From Paraburkholderia atlantica (GTDB taxonomy: Bacteria > Pseudomonadota > Gammaproteobacteria > Burkholderiales > Burkholderiaceae), in assembly GCF_009362785.1 (NCBI RefSeq), contig NZ_WHNQ01000003.1:186001-250000 (forward strand): a stretch of DNA of 64,000 bases, in the 5' to 3' direction. Every line of letters begins with the position of its first letter. The stretch's first letter is position 1. The notes under the pieces were generated by a model. That model saw nothing but the letters and a program-made list of their open reading frames with translations. It ran no database searches and had not been told where the DNA came from. The translations under genes were made by a program, and so were the position numbers. This document shows positions 8,651-18,249 of the stretch, one piece after another.

Positions 8651-9817
8651 GTGAGAATCGTTGAAATCCGCGAAAAGACCGTTCCGATCAGTTCCCCGAT
8701 CCGGAACGCCTACATCGACTTCAGCAAAATGACCTCGAGTCTCGTCGCGGTCGTGACGGACGTGATCCGCGACGGCAAGCCGGTGATCGGCTACGGCTTC
8801 AACTCGAACGGCCGCTATGGTCAAGGCAAGCTGATGCGCGAGCGTTTCATCCCGCGCCTGCTCGAGGCCGACCCTGCGTCGCTCGTCGACGACTCCGGCG
8901 ACAACCTCGATCCCCACAAGATCTGGGCGACGATGTTCATCAACGAGAAGCCCGGTGGCCACGGTGAGCGTTCCGTCGCGATCGGCACGATCGATATGGC
9001 CGTCTGGGATGCGGTGGCGAAAATCGCCGGCAAACCGCTGTTCCAGTTGCTCGCCGAGCGGTACGGCAATGGCGAGGCCAACCGCAGGATCTTCGTCTAC
9101 GCGGCGGGCGGCTACTACTATCCGGGCCAGGACCACGAAAAGCTCAAGGATGAGATGCGCAGCTACCTCGACCGGGGCTATACGGTCGTGAAGAAGAAAA
9201 TCGGCGGTGCATCGCTCGACGAAGACCTGCGACGCATCGACTCGATCCTGAGCGTGCTGCAGGACGGCCAGAAGCTCGCGGTCGATGCCAACGGCCGCTT
9301 CGATCTCGATACCGCGATCAGCTATGCGAAGGCGCTGTCGCAGTACGACCTGTTCTGGTACGAAGAGGCGGGCGACCCGCTCGACTTCGAGTTGCAGGCG
9401 ACGCTGCGCAACTACTATGACAAGCCGATGGCGACCGGCGAAAACCTGTTCTCGATGCAGGATGCCCGCAACCTGATCCGCTACGGCGGTATGCGCCCCG
9501 ATCGCGACTGGCTGCAATTCGATTGCGCGTTGAGCTACGGCCTCGTCGAATATCTGCGAACGCTAGACATGCTGCATCAGCATGGCTGGTCGAGCAGCCG
9601 TTGCATTCCCCACGGCGGACACCAGATGTCGCTGAACATCGCGGCGGGTCTCGGACTTGGCGGCAACGAATCGTACCCGGACCTGTTCCAGCCTTACGGC
9701 GGCTTCCCGGACGGCGTACGCGTCGAGAACGGATATATCACGATGCCGGAGCTGCCCGGCATCGGCTTCGAAGGCAAGTCCGACCTCATCGCCGAGATGC
9801 GCAAGCTGGCTGAATAA
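8651..9817 (+). CDS. tarD: D(-)-tartrate dehydratase, enolase superfamily
   Basis: The 388-residue product matches closely the D-tartrate dehydratase family defined in Bradyrhizobium, which dehydrates D-tartrate to oxaloacetate using Mg2+. Diagnostic stretches include SSPIRNAYIDFSKMT, GFNSNGRYGQG, NEKPGGHGERSVA and RCIPHGGHQMSLNIAAGLGLGG. By offset to that family, the general bases are Lys183 (VVKKKIGG) and His321 (IPHGGH), with metal ligands Asp212 (VDANG), Glu238 (WYEE) and Glu264 (TGEN). The GTG at 8651 is the start that gives the family N-terminus. It is divergent from a LysR gene and followed after 146 nt by a DctA-type carrier, so it is probably part of a tartrate utilisation unit. Confidence 0.95.
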   Translation: MRIVEIREKTVPISSPIRNAYIDFSKMTSSLVAVVTDVIRDGKPVIGYGFNSNGRYGQGKLMRERFIPRLLEADPASLVDDSGDNLDPHKIWATMFINEKPGGHGERSVAIGTIDMAVWDAVAKIAGKPLFQLLAERYGNGEANRRIFVYAAGGYYYPGQDHEKLKDEMRSYLDRGYTVVKKKIGGASLDEDLRRIDSILSVLQDGQKLAVDANGRFDLDTAISYAKALSQYDLFWYEEAGDPLDFELQATLRNYYDKPMATGENLFSMQDARNLIRYGGMRPDRDWLQFDCALSYGLVEYLRTLDMLHQHGWSSSRCIPHGGHQMSLNIAAGLGLGGNESYPDLFQPYGGFPDGVRVENGYITMPELPGIGFEGKSDLIAEMRKLAE

Positions 9818-9963
9818 CGCGCGCTCGCAACGGCACCGACAAACATTCCCGCTTGAATGGTTCATAAAAAGACGGAACGAAGCCGGCTCGATGCGGCCTT
9901 CCCACGCTGCTCGCGTGGCAGGGCCGCGTTTCCCTTTGAAGACGCCATGCACAGGAGACAGGC

Positions 9964-11334
9964 ATGCCAGTATCGAAAGTAAGAAGAGCACTTTCCAGGC
10001 TGTACGTTCAGGTCATCATCGGCATCGTGGCCGGTGTCCTGCTGGGCCACTTCTACCCCGATATCGCGTCGCAGATGAAGCCGCTGGGCGACCTGTTCAT
10101 CAAGCTGATCCGGATGCTGCTTGCGCCGATCATCTTCGCGTCGGTGGTGGTCGGGATTGCGCGCATGAACGACCTCCATCAGGCGGGCCGGGTAGGCGTG
10201 AAAGCCCTGCTCTATTTCGAACTGGCATCGACGGTCGCGCTGATCGCGGGGATGGTGGTCGTCAACGTCATCAAACCCGGCAGCGGCATGAACATCGATC
10301 CGTCGCAGATCGATGCCGCGGCGATTTCGACCTATACGCACGCGGCGCAGCAACACGGCATGCTCGACTTCTTCATGAGCATCGTTCCGAATAGCATCGT
10401 CGGGGCATTCGCGACGGGCGAGATGCTTCCGATCATTTTCTTTTCAGTTCTGCTCGCCATCTCGCTGGCAAAGCTCGGACCCCGTACCGCGCCATTCGTC
10501 GACATGCTCGACATGTTCCTTCAAGGGATGTTCGGCGTCGTGCGGATCGTCATGTACGTTGCTCCGATCGGCGCGTTCGGCGGCATGGCCTTCACGATCG
10601 GCAAATACGGCATCGGCACGTTGGCATCGTTCGGCGAGTTGATGCTTTGTCTGTATCTGACTTCGTTCTTCTTCGTGTTCGTCGTGCTTGGCCTCGTCAT
10701 GAAAATGTGCGGGCTCTCACTATGGAAATTTCTCCGCTACATCAGGGACGAGATTCTGATTACGCTCGGCACCGCGTCGACGGAAGCGGTGTTGCCGCAG
10801 ATGCTGATCAAGATGGAGGCGATGGGCTGCGCACGCCCCGTGGTCGGCATGGTCTTGCCCACCGGCTACACGTTCAATGCCGACGGAACCGCGATTTATC
10901 TGACGATGGCGGCGTTGTTCATCGCCCAGGCGATGAACGTCCACCTGAGTATCTGGGACCAGCTGCTCGTGCTCGGCGTGCTGCTGCTCACATCGAAGGG
11001 TTCCGCCGGCGTGGCCGGGGCGGGATTCGTCGCACTGGCCGCGACGCTGGCCTCGATGCACAAGATTCCCGTGGAAGGCCTCGTGCTGCTGCTCGGTGTG
11101 GACCGCTTTCTGAACGAGGCGCGCGCAGTCACGAACCTGATCGGTAATGGCGTTGCGACCGTCGTCGTCGCTCGCTGGGAGGGGCAACTCGATAGGAACC
11201 TCGCGCGCGCGGTGCTGGATCGCGACAACCCGGCTCGCTTCAAAACCCCTGGTTCTGCCGCGCAACCGGCGGTCACGTCCGCATCGACGACCGAAGCGGA
11301 CGCGATCCTCGATGGCTCACCGAATCATCAATAG
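9964..11334 (+). CDS. dctA: DctA-type dicarboxylate:cation symporter
   Basis: This is a 456-residue inner-membrane carrier of the DAACS family, which moves C4-dicarboxylates inward with protons or sodium. Family marks are [21 protein letters not shown], the serine-rich re-entrant loop equivalent [15 protein letters not shown], the [17 protein letters not shown] motif, and the C-terminal [15 protein letters not shown] and [16 protein letters not shown] segments involved in substrate and cation binding. Its position between tarD and a chemoreceptor gene suggests tartrate or a related diacid as substrate; that is inference. The C-terminal 40 residues are low complexity. Confidence 0.9.
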   Translation: MPVSKVRRALSRLYVQVIIGIVAGVLLGHFYPDIASQMKPLGDLFIKLIRMLLAPIIFASVVVGIARMNDLHQAGRVGVKALLYFELASTVALIAGMVVVNVIKPGSGMNIDPSQIDAAAISTYTHAAQQHGMLDFFMSIVPNSIVGAFATGEMLPIIFFSVLLAISLAKLGPRTAPFVDMLDMFLQGMFGVVRIVMYVAPIGAFGGMAFTIGKYGIGTLASFGELMLCLYLTSFFFVFVVLGLVMKMCGLSLWKFLRYIRDEILITLGTASTEAVLPQMLIKMEAMGCARPVVGMVLPTGYTFNADGTAIYLTMAALFIAQAMNVHLSIWDQLLVLGVLLLTSKGSAGVAGAGFVALAATLASMHKIPVEGLVLLLGVDRFLNEARAVTNLIGNGVATVVVARWEGQLDRNLARAVLDRDNPARFKTPGSAAQPAVTSASTTEADAILDGSPNHQ

Positions 11335-11395
11335 AGCTGAACTTTTCGGAACGGGTGCCGTTAACTCAAAGGTATCTCACTCTTCCGAATCCAGC

Positions 11396-12943
11396 ATGAA
11401 ACTGACCATCAAGTTCCGTCTTCTCGCCACACTCATCTTGCTCGGGTTCCTGCTGACGGTGACCGGCGTACTGGGTATCGCCGGCATGCGTGGTTCGAAC
11501 CATGCGGTTGCGCAGGCGTACACCAACGACGTGGCTGCCGCGACCGCGCTCGGCAAGTCCAACCTGAACCTGACGGTAGTGCGCACCACGCTCGATCGCG
11601 TGCTGCTGCACCCGGAGGCGGCGGATCGAGCCGCACTCATCGATAAGGCGCGCAACTATCTTGCGGTCTCCGACAAGGCCTGGAAAGAGTACCGCGCACT
11701 ACCCGTCTCCGATGCGGAGGCGGCCTTGTCGAAGGCCGTGTCCGACGCCCGCGAAGCGATGCTGCATGGCGCACTCGAACCGATGATGGACGCGATGAGC
11801 CGTGGCGATCATGAAGCCGCAGACCACGATGCGATGGTCGTGATGCCACCGCTTTCGGCCGCTCTGACGCAAAAATCCGCGGATCTGGACAAGTTTCGCA
11901 ACGAGCAGGGCAATGCGCGTTACCAGACTGCTCAGGACCGCTATGACACCCTCGTGACCATTACCGCAATCGCGATCGCCGTTGGTCTTCTGACCTGCGT
12001 CACCTGCGGCTTCACGCTGCTTCGTGCGATCGCGCGCCCGATCGATATGACGGTGCGCCATGTCGAGCGGCTCGCTCAGGGTGACCTGTCGCAGCAATTG
12101 CGGTTTGACAGCAATGACGAAATGGGTCGCCTCGTCCGAAGCGTTGGGCAGATGCAGAAAGACATCGGCACGATGATCGAGCAGATCGCGCGCGGCAGCG
12201 AGTCGATCGCGTCGGCGACCCAGCAGATCTCGGCCGGCAACGCGGACCTGTCGGCACGCACCGAGGCGCAGGCGGCGTCGATCGAGGAAACGGCGGCGAG
12301 CATGGAACAACTGACCAACGCTGTCACGGAGAACGCGGCGCACGCGCGTGAAGCGCGCGAGCTGGCCGATGCGACGAAGGCGACCGCCGGTGCGGGCGCG
12401 GACGTGGTGCGCCAGGTCATCGACGCGATGAGCGACATCCACGACGGCGCGAAGAGGATGGGCGAGATCATTGGCGTGATCGAAGGCATCGCGTTCCAGA
12501 CCAACATCCTCGCTTTGAATGCGGCTGTCGAGGCCGCTCGCGCCGGAGAGGAAGGACGCGGCTTTGCCGTCGTCGCCGGGGAGGTACGCAATCTCGCTCA
12601 GCGCTCGGCGACCGCGGCGAAGGAAATCAAGGAGCTGATCGACGCGTCGACCGCGCGCGTCGCCGACGGTTCGCGCCTCGTCGGCCGTGCCGGTGAGACG
12701 ATGGGCGAAGTACAGGCGGCCGTCGGTCGCGTCACGTCGATCATGAGCGACATCGCGACGGCTTCGGCCGAACAGAGCGATGGCATCGAGGAAGTCAATC
12801 GCGCGATTACGCAGATGGATCAGATGTCGCAGCAAAATGCCGCGCTGGTCGAGCAGGCGGCTGCCGCTGCCGCGTCGCTAACCGAGCAGACTGGCCTGTT
12901 GACGCAGGCGGCTGGCCGATTCCGCTTTGCCTCCGTGGCTTGA
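11396..12943 (+). CDS. Methyl-accepting chemotaxis protein (4HB sensor, HAMP)
   Basis: The 515-residue protein has the classical transmembrane receptor plan: an N-terminal span ([19 protein letters not shown]), a periplasmic helical-bundle domain of about 150 residues, a second span ([21 protein letters not shown]), HAMP ([20 protein letters not shown]) and a full signalling domain with the conserved hairpin tip ([34 protein letters not shown]). The ATG at 11396 starts the expected basic-then-hydrophobic N-terminus; the frame is open further upstream but would overlap the DctA gene. It begins 61 nt after that gene on the same strand, so it probably senses the transported diacid. Confidence 0.92.
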   Translation: MKLTIKFRLLATLILLGFLLTVTGVLGIAGMRGSNHAVAQAYTNDVAAATALGKSNLNLTVVRTTLDRVLLHPEAADRAALIDKARNYLAVSDKAWKEYRALPVSDAEAALSKAVSDAREAMLHGALEPMMDAMSRGDHEAADHDAMVVMPPLSAALTQKSADLDKFRNEQGNARYQTAQDRYDTLVTITAIAIAVGLLTCVTCGFTLLRAIARPIDMTVRHVERLAQGDLSQQLRFDSNDEMGRLVRSVGQMQKDIGTMIEQIARGSESIASATQQISAGNADLSARTEAQAASIEETAASMEQLTNAVTENAAHAREARELADATKATAGAGADVVRQVIDAMSDIHDGAKRMGEIIGVIEGIAFQTNILALNAAVEAARAGEEGRGFAVVAGEVRNLAQRSATAAKEIKELIDASTARVADGSRLVGRAGETMGEVQAAVGRVTSIMSDIATASAEQSDGIEEVNRAITQMDQMSQQNAALVEQAAAAAASLTEQTGLLTQAAGRFRFASVA

Positions 12944-12977
12944 TGCCACGCTAGAGGCTCGTCTGCCGCTCTGCGCT

Positions 12978-14501
12978 TTAGGTCCTCGAGGCGCCGGAGG
13001 CCGTGGTGTCGGTCTCATTGGTAGGCACCGCCTCGAGAAAGCCGCGTCCCATCTCCGCCTCGAAACGCGCAGCGCTGCCCTCCCAGATGATTCGCGCGTG
13101 TTCGAGCACGTAGACGCGGTCGGCATGCGGCAGCGCAAACCTGACGTTTTGCTCGCCCAGCAACACGGTAATGGGCGTGGACTTCTGCAGCGAATCCAGT
13201 GCCTTCGACAATTGCTCGAGAATCACGGGCGCGAGGCCGAGTGTCGGCTCGTCGAGAATCAGCAGTTTCGGCTGGGTCATCAGCGCGCGCGCGATCGCGA
13301 GCATTTGCTGCTCGCCGCCGGACAGCGTGCGCGCGGTTTGGCCCTGGCGCGACTTCAGGATCGGAAACAGATCGAAGAGCCACGACAGCTGCTTTGCGCG
13401 CACCGTGTCGGCGAGATGATATCCGCCGAGTTCGAGATTCTCGCGTACCGTCATGTCGCCGAATAGCTCGCGCGTTTCCGGGCATTGCACGAGACCGGCG
13501 CGCGAGACCGCGGCACCGCTGATACCGCGCAGATCGCGCCCATCGAAGCGAATCGTCCCCTTGTACGGCACGAGGCCCGACAGCGCGTTGAAAAGCGTCG
13601 TCTTGCCCGCGCCGTTCAGACCGACAACCGAGACGAATTCGCCCTCGCGCACTTGCAGACTGACGTCGTCGAGTGCGCACGCCTTGTCGTAGAGTACGCG
13701 CACACCGCTCACCTCGAGGATCGTGGGCTTCGCATCGCTCGCGGCTCCGTTACGCTGGCGCAGCTCCAGCTTGCCGCCCAGATAGACGCGGCGCACCGTC
13801 TCGTTCTGCATCACCTGTTCGGCGGTGCCTTCGGCGACACGCTCGCCAAGGTACATCGCGAGCACACGGTCGGCGAGCGCGGACAGACTCTTGACGTTGT
13901 GATCGACCAGCAGGACCGCGCGCCCTTCGGCGCGAAAGCCGCGAATCAGCTCGGAAAACGCGTGCGATTCGGCCACCGTCAGCCCCGCGAACGGCTCGTC
14001 CACCAGCACGACCTGCGGGTCGCGCGCAATCGCCTTGGCCATCTCCATGCGGCGCAGGTCGGCGAACGGCAGCGTCGCGGGATGCCGATGCATGACGCCG
14101 GCAAGGCCCACACGCTCGGCGATTTCCTGCGCGCGCTGGTGCACGTGGGGTTCGGCAGCGAGCTTGACGAGTGAGTCTGGCAGCAGCGCGAGCTTGATAT
14201 GTTCCAGCACCGTTTGCCGATGCAGCGGCCGCGAATGTTGAAACACGATGCCCACGCCCGCGCGCGCGATCCGGTGCGGCGCCCAGCCGGCCATTTCCAC
14301 GCCGTTCACCTTGACCGACCCCGCATTGGGCCGCTCGATGCCCATGATCAGCTTCATGACCGTGGACTTGCCCGAGCCGTTCGGGCCAATCAGACCGAGG
14401 ATCTCGCCGGGCCGGATGTCGAAGCCGATATCCTTGACGGCGACGAGACCGCCGAAGCGCTTGGTCAGCCCGCGTACGGACAGCAGCGGCGTGTCGTTCA
14501 T
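12978..14501 (-). CDS. Fused LivG-LivF two-domain ABC ATPase
   Basis: One 507-residue protein holds both ATPases of a Liv-type importer. The first half is LivG-like, with Walker A GPNGSGKST at 39-47, VFQHSRP, a degenerate signature (LPFADLRRMEMAKAIA) and Walker B VVLVDEPFAGL. The second half is LivF-like, with Walker A GLNGAGKTT at 294-302, the signature LSGGEQQMLAIARAL and LLILDEPTLGLAP. A short hydrophilic linker (about 250-260) joins them. The ATG at 14501 overlaps the stop of the LivM-like gene by 4 nt (ATGA), which indicates translational coupling. In most Liv systems these are separate proteins. No internal stop or frameshift suggests a sequencing fusion. Confidence 0.93.
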   Translation of the reverse strand: MNDTPLLSVRGLTKRFGGLVAVKDIGFDIRPGEILGLIGPNGSGKSTVMKLIMGIERPNAGSVKVNGVEMAGWAPHRIARAGVGIVFQHSRPLHRQTVLEHIKLALLPDSLVKLAAEPHVHQRAQEIAERVGLAGVMHRHPATLPFADLRRMEMAKAIARDPQVVLVDEPFAGLTVAESHAFSELIRGFRAEGRAVLLVDHNVKSLSALADRVLAMYLGERVAEGTAEQVMQNETVRRVYLGGKLELRQRNGAASDAKPTILEVSGVRVLYDKACALDDVSLQVREGEFVSVVGLNGAGKTTLFNALSGLVPYKGTIRFDGRDLRGISGAAVSRAGLVQCPETRELFGDMTVRENLELGGYHLADTVRAKQLSWLFDLFPILKSRQGQTARTLSGGEQQMLAIARALMTQPKLLILDEPTLGLAPVILEQLSKALDSLQKSTPITVLLGEQNVRFALPHADRVYVLEHARIIWEGSAARFEAEMGRGFLEAVPTNETDTTASGASRT

Positions 14502-15424
14502 TGGCGCTCCCTCGCGCGCAGCAGGTTGCCGAGCAGACCGTCTGGAAAGAACAGCAGCGCGGCCAGCGCAACCGCCGCGACGACGAATGTGTTGAGCTGA
14601 CCGAGCGGACGCAGGAACTCGCCCGCGACGATCAGGAAGATCGAGCCGAGCACCGCGCCGAGTATCGTGCGGCGTCCGCCGAGCACGGCCGCGATAATGA
14701 TCTGCACGCCCACGCTGAGATCCACCACCGTGCTCACCGAGGCCGTGCCCTGGTAGAACACCAGCATCGCGCCGGCCACGCCCGAGAACACGGCGCTGAT
14801 GCAGAAGGCCACGAGCTTGTGCCGCGTGACATTGAAACCCAACGCCTGCGCGCCGGTCGCGTCTTGGCCGCTGGCCTGAAGAATCAGACCGACTGCCGAA
14901 CGCGACAGGCCGAACAGCAGGATCGCGCAAATGATCAGGAACGCGAGCGCGATCCAATAGTTATGGTTCGCATCGACCGACATCACGTCCGGCACCGTCA
15001 TGCCGATCTCCCCTCCGGTTATGCCCGCGAAGATCACGATGGCGTTCTGCAGCAGCAGCACGGCCACGAGCGTAACCAGACCGAAGTAAGGACCGCGCAG
15101 CCGCAGCGCGGGCACCGCGAGCAGCAGACCTCCAACGAGCGCGAAGCCGCCGCCCGCGAGCACGCAAACGGGTATGGGCAGGCCCCATCTGGCGTTGAGG
15201 ATCGCAGCGGAATAGGCGCCGAGTCCGATCAGAAACGTCGGCCCGAAGTTGACCTCGCCGGCAAAGCCGAACAACAGGTCCCACGACATCGCGAACACGC
15301 CGAAGTAAAACGCCACCGTGAGTACGCCGAGGATGTAGCCAGAAAGCCACCAAGGCAACGTCGCGGCGATCACGGCGAGCGCAACGGCGATCCATGCACC
15401 ACGCGAACGGACAAGAACGGACAT
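14498..15424 (-). CDS. livM: Liv-type ABC transporter permease (LivM family)
   Basis: The product is a polytopic inner-membrane permease of about 308 residues with the LivM marks MSWDLLFGFAGEVNFGPTFLIGLGAYSAAIL near the start and GAVLGSIFLIVAGEFLRP near the end. It should pair with the LivH-like permease to form the channel. The ATG at 15424 has GGAG 9 nt upstream; another ATG at 15439 is in frame but has no ribosome site. It is the third gene of a leftward operon: binding protein, LivH, LivM, fused ATPase. Confidence 0.9.
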   Translation of the reverse strand: MSVLVRSRGAWIAVALAVIAATLPWWLSGYILGVLTVAFYFGVFAMSWDLLFGFAGEVNFGPTFLIGLGAYSAAILNARWGLPIPVCVLAGGGFALVGGLLLAVPALRLRGPYFGLVTLVAVLLLQNAIVIFAGITGGEIGMTVPDVMSVDANHNYWIALAFLIICAILLFGLSRSAVGLILQASGQDATGAQALGFNVTRHKLVAFCISAVFSGVAGAMLVFYQGTASVSTVVDLSVGVQIIIAAVLGGRRTILGAVLGSIFLIVAGEFLRPLGQLNTFVVAAVALAALLFFPDGLLGNLLRARERQ

Positions 15425-15447
15425 AGAGGTACGCTCCATTCGCACTA

Positions 15448-16323
15448 TTAGCGGCGTCCCAGGAAGCCCTGGGGCCGTACATACACGACGAGCACCAGCA
15501 GCAGCAACGCGGGCAGCGGGCGCAGCGTCGGCGCGATCAGATAGGCCGTGACGGTTTCCAGATAACCCACGACATACGCGGCCATCAACGAGCCCGATAC
15601 ACTGCCGAGCCCGCCCAGCACGACGATCGAGAACGCGCTGGCCGTGAGCTGCCCCGCATTGTTCGTGCTCACGCCAAGGAACGAAGCGAGCAGCACGCCC
15701 GCAATGCCGGCCAGCACGCCGTAGATGCTCCACGCGAGAAGATAGATCCGGGAGAGTTCGAAGCCGAGCAGCGTGAGACCGCGCGGATTCATCGAAGCCG
15801 CGAGCAGCGCCTTTCCTGCCCGCGTGCGATTCACGAACAGCCACAACATGCCGATCACGGCCCAGCAGACCACCGCGATCATGATTTCGTTGTACGGCAC
15901 GCGCACGCTGCCCACCATCGCCACACCGCTGATCAGCGGGCGCATCGTCACCGGGTTGTCGGTAAAGAGCCACGCCATGCCCTGCTGGATCATGATGCCC
16001 CACAGCAGCGTGCCGGTGAGCACGAAGATCTCCTCCTCTTCGCCGGGAATCGCGGCCGAGCGTTGAATGGGCCGCACCACCAACAGGTAGGTGATGAAGG
16101 CCGTCACGAGACCCGCCAACACGCCGAGCAGCGTGCCGAGATAGGTGCCAAGACCCGCCTCGCCCGCGAGCATCCAGCCCATCAGCGCCGCGACCAGCAT
16201 CACGCCGCCGTGCGCGAGATTCAGGATGCCGGAGACGCCGAAGATCAACGTGAAGCCGATCGCGCCCAGCGCATAGAGGGAACTGATTGCAAAGCCGTCG
16301 ATGAGAATCTGCAGTAGCAACAT
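15448..16323 (-). CDS. livH: Liv-type ABC transporter permease (LivH family)
   Basis: This 291-residue polytopic membrane protein has the LivH-type N-terminus (QILIDGFAISSLYALGAIGFTLIFGVSGILNLAHGG) and the typical VVLGGLGSVSGSLMAAYVVGYLE segment near the C-terminus. It lies between the periplasmic binding protein gene, from which it is separated by 91 nt holding a hairpin, and the LivM-like gene. Substrate specificity cannot be judged from the permease. Confidence 0.92.
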   Translation of the reverse strand: MLLLQILIDGFAISSLYALGAIGFTLIFGVSGILNLAHGGVMLVAALMGWMLAGEAGLGTYLGTLLGVLAGLVTAFITYLLVVRPIQRSAAIPGEEEEIFVLTGTLLWGIMIQQGMAWLFTDNPVTMRPLISGVAMVGSVRVPYNEIMIAVVCWAVIGMLWLFVNRTRAGKALLAASMNPRGLTLLGFELSRIYLLAWSIYGVLAGIAGVLLASFLGVSTNNAGQLTASAFSIVVLGGLGSVSGSLMAAYVVGYLETVTAYLIAPTLRPLPALLLLVLVVYVRPQGFLGRR

Positions 16324-16362
16324 GCGCGGCCTTTCATGCTGGTTAGGGTGTCGATTCTTGCG

Positions 16363-16397
16363 CTGTCCGGATCTTCGCTAAGCGCAGATCCGGACAG
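16363..16397 (-). terminator. Intercistronic stem-loop between binding-protein gene and livH
   Basis: A perfect 12-bp inverted repeat (CTGTCCGGATCT at 16363-16374 and its complement at 16386-16397) encloses an 11-nt loop. It begins 17 nt after the binding-protein stop. There is no following T-run on the minus strand, so it is more likely an mRNA-stabilising or partial-termination element that lowers permease expression relative to the binding protein. Confidence 0.7.
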
Positions 16398-16414
16398 TGG
16401 CGATCGTCGCGCGG

Positions 16415-17683
16415 CTAGTTCGCGCTTGCCTGCTGCACCTTGATGAAGGTCGGGAACTTGACCGTGCCGTTGGCAATCGACTTGGGCCAGATCGCGACCT
16501 GCTTGCCGTTCTGCCACTGCAGGTTGATGCCCGTGATATAGCCGGGGCCGTACTTCAGCGCATGCGTGAACTGATCGCTCTTGCCGTAGAACTGCCAGCG
16601 TCCGATCGTGCCCACGTAGTCGGTTTTCTCGAGCGCGTCGACCATCTGGTCCGGATCGGTCGAGCCCTTGTTGCGCCTGATCGCGTCCGCGATGATGTAG
16701 ACGAGGTCGTAGCTCGTGAAGCCGCAATACGCCGGAGAAACGCCGAACTTCTTCTGGTACGCATCCGTGAACGGCACCGTTTTCGGCGTGATCGCCACGC
16801 CCGGCGCCGCGGCCGAGGCCGTGATCACGCCTTCGGTCGCGCCGTTCGTGTCCTTCCAGAAGCTCGTGGTCGTGGCCTGCGAGCTTTGGCCCGACATCGG
16901 GATCGGCACTTGCTGGTCGTGCCATTGCACGGTCGGTTGCACGCCGACGTGGCTGATACCGGTGGTGATCGTATCCGGGTGCTTCGCCTCGATCTGGTTG
17001 AAGATCGGCGTGAAGTCGGAGGTATCAGGATTGAAGCGGATGTGATCGAGCACCTGAAGTCCCGCTTTGGGCAGGCATTCGAGGTAGCGTTCGTCGAGCG
17101 GCTTGGTCCACGCCGCGTCCTCGCTCATGACGACCGTCGTTTTCATCTTGAACTGGCCGACGAGAACGTCGTGCGAGAAATCGCAGATAGACTGTGCGAT
17201 GAACGCCGACGTCATCCAGCCGTGGAACGTGTACTTGTAGTGGTCGTAGTCGTCGTGAACGTGCTTCGAAATATCGTTGCTAGCTGCGCCGGGGGTGATG
17301 AACGGCACCTTCAGGCGTCCCGACCACGGTTCCATCGCGAGCGCCACTTCGCTGATGTAGCTGCCGATCACGGCGACCACCTTGTCCTGGGTCGCCGCGC
17401 GCTGGAAGGCGCGCACGCCGTCAGAGGCCGATGAATGGTCGTCGTACGCGACGATTTGGATGGGCCGCCCATCGACGCCGCCGCTCGCGTTGATCTGGTC
17501 CGCGGCGAGCTGCGCCGCCTTGCTGATCGAAGCGCCCGCTACCGAGGATTCTTCGCTGATCACGCCGATCTTGATCGGCTCGGCCGCCGCATGGGCGCCT
17601 GCCGCCAGACCTAGCCCCGCCGCCACCATCCCCGTCGCGACGACGCAATGAAGGTTTCGCCACACATTGTTACTGGACATCAT
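16415..17683 (-). CDS. Periplasmic substrate-binding protein of Liv-type ABC transporter
   Basis: The 422-residue protein has an N-terminal signal peptide (VVATGMVAAGLGLAAGAHAAAEP) and a type I periplasmic binding fold: IKIGVISEESSVAGASISKAAQLAADQINASGGVDGRPIQIVAYDD, then AVIGSYISEVALAM and the C-terminal lobe. ATG codons at 17683 and 17680 are both possible; GGAG lies 4 to 7 nt upstream. It is the first gene of the leftward importer operon. The ligand may be an amino acid, amide or aromatic acid; the sequence does not decide. Confidence 0.9.
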   Translation of the reverse strand: MMSSNNVWRNLHCVVATGMVAAGLGLAAGAHAAAEPIKIGVISEESSVAGASISKAAQLAADQINASGGVDGRPIQIVAYDDHSSASDGVRAFQRAATQDKVVAVIGSYISEVALAMEPWSGRLKVPFITPGAASNDISKHVHDDYDHYKYTFHGWMTSAFIAQSICDFSHDVLVGQFKMKTTVVMSEDAAWTKPLDERYLECLPKAGLQVLDHIRFNPDTSDFTPIFNQIEAKHPDTITTGISHVGVQPTVQWHDQQVPIPMSGQSSQATTTSFWKDTNGATEGVITASAAAPGVAITPKTVPFTDAYQKKFGVSPAYCGFTSYDLVYIIADAIRRNKGSTDPDQMVDALEKTDYVGTIGRWQFYGKSDQFTHALKYGPGYITGINLQWQNGKQVAIWPKSIANGTVKFPTFIKVQQASAN

Positions 17684-18249
17684 GCATCTCCGATTCGAAT
17701 GGATCGTTGAGCAACAATTGCCCGCCACATTGCAGCATCTTAAGAATGCGCACACAACAATATTCACCCGTTTTGCGGCGCTCAATCGGTACAAACGATG
17801 ACCGGGTCCCTACGGACTTCATGGTGCACAGCGGAAAAAATTCTGCCGCTCGCGCTGCCGGAAGCGGTCTTTTCTGTGTGAGAGCTATCGCTATGTAGCG
17901 TGAAATTAGCGGCCTTCTCCTTCTCCCTTATTCGTCATCCGAAGCATTGCGAACTTCGTGCGACGGTTCAATGGACCAACGTCCTGCCACCTCGCAATCG
18001 CTCGCGACGCAGCGCATCAACTCGCATCGCGATCAGCCTGAAGATGGCAAGCGTGCCTGCGTGCGGGTCCGAACATTACGCGGCAACCCTGCTTGCTGAC
18101 ATATGTACGTCATGATAGGTTGCTGCAATTCCCGCTGCCGCATCTGGCATCTATTTTCGCAACGCTACGCGCGCGATAAAAACAAGCGGGATGGGTTGAT
18201 CTGGACTCATCGTACGCATACGCCTTTCCCCAAGAGGAATTCAAGAGCC
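17684..18249. other. Divergent intergenic region between two ABC importer operons
   Basis: This 566-nt gap holds the promoters of the leftward Liv-type operon and the rightward sugar-type operon. No small gene or RNA was recognised; open frames here are short and lack ribosome sites. AGAGGAATTCAAGAGCC immediately before 18250 supplies the ribosome site of the rightward binding-protein gene. Confidence 0.5.

Noticed and set aside
11396..11396. Alternative far-upstream start for the second chemoreceptor (frame open to 11147)
   Set aside because: It would overlap the DctA gene by almost 190 nt and place a soluble Arg-rich stretch before the first membrane span.
14501..14957. N-terminal extension of the fused ABC ATPase (frame open to 14957)
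   Set aside because: The extra residues come from the overlapping LivM-like gene read in another frame; the ATG at 14501 is coupled to the LivM stop and starts the expected ATPase N-terminus.
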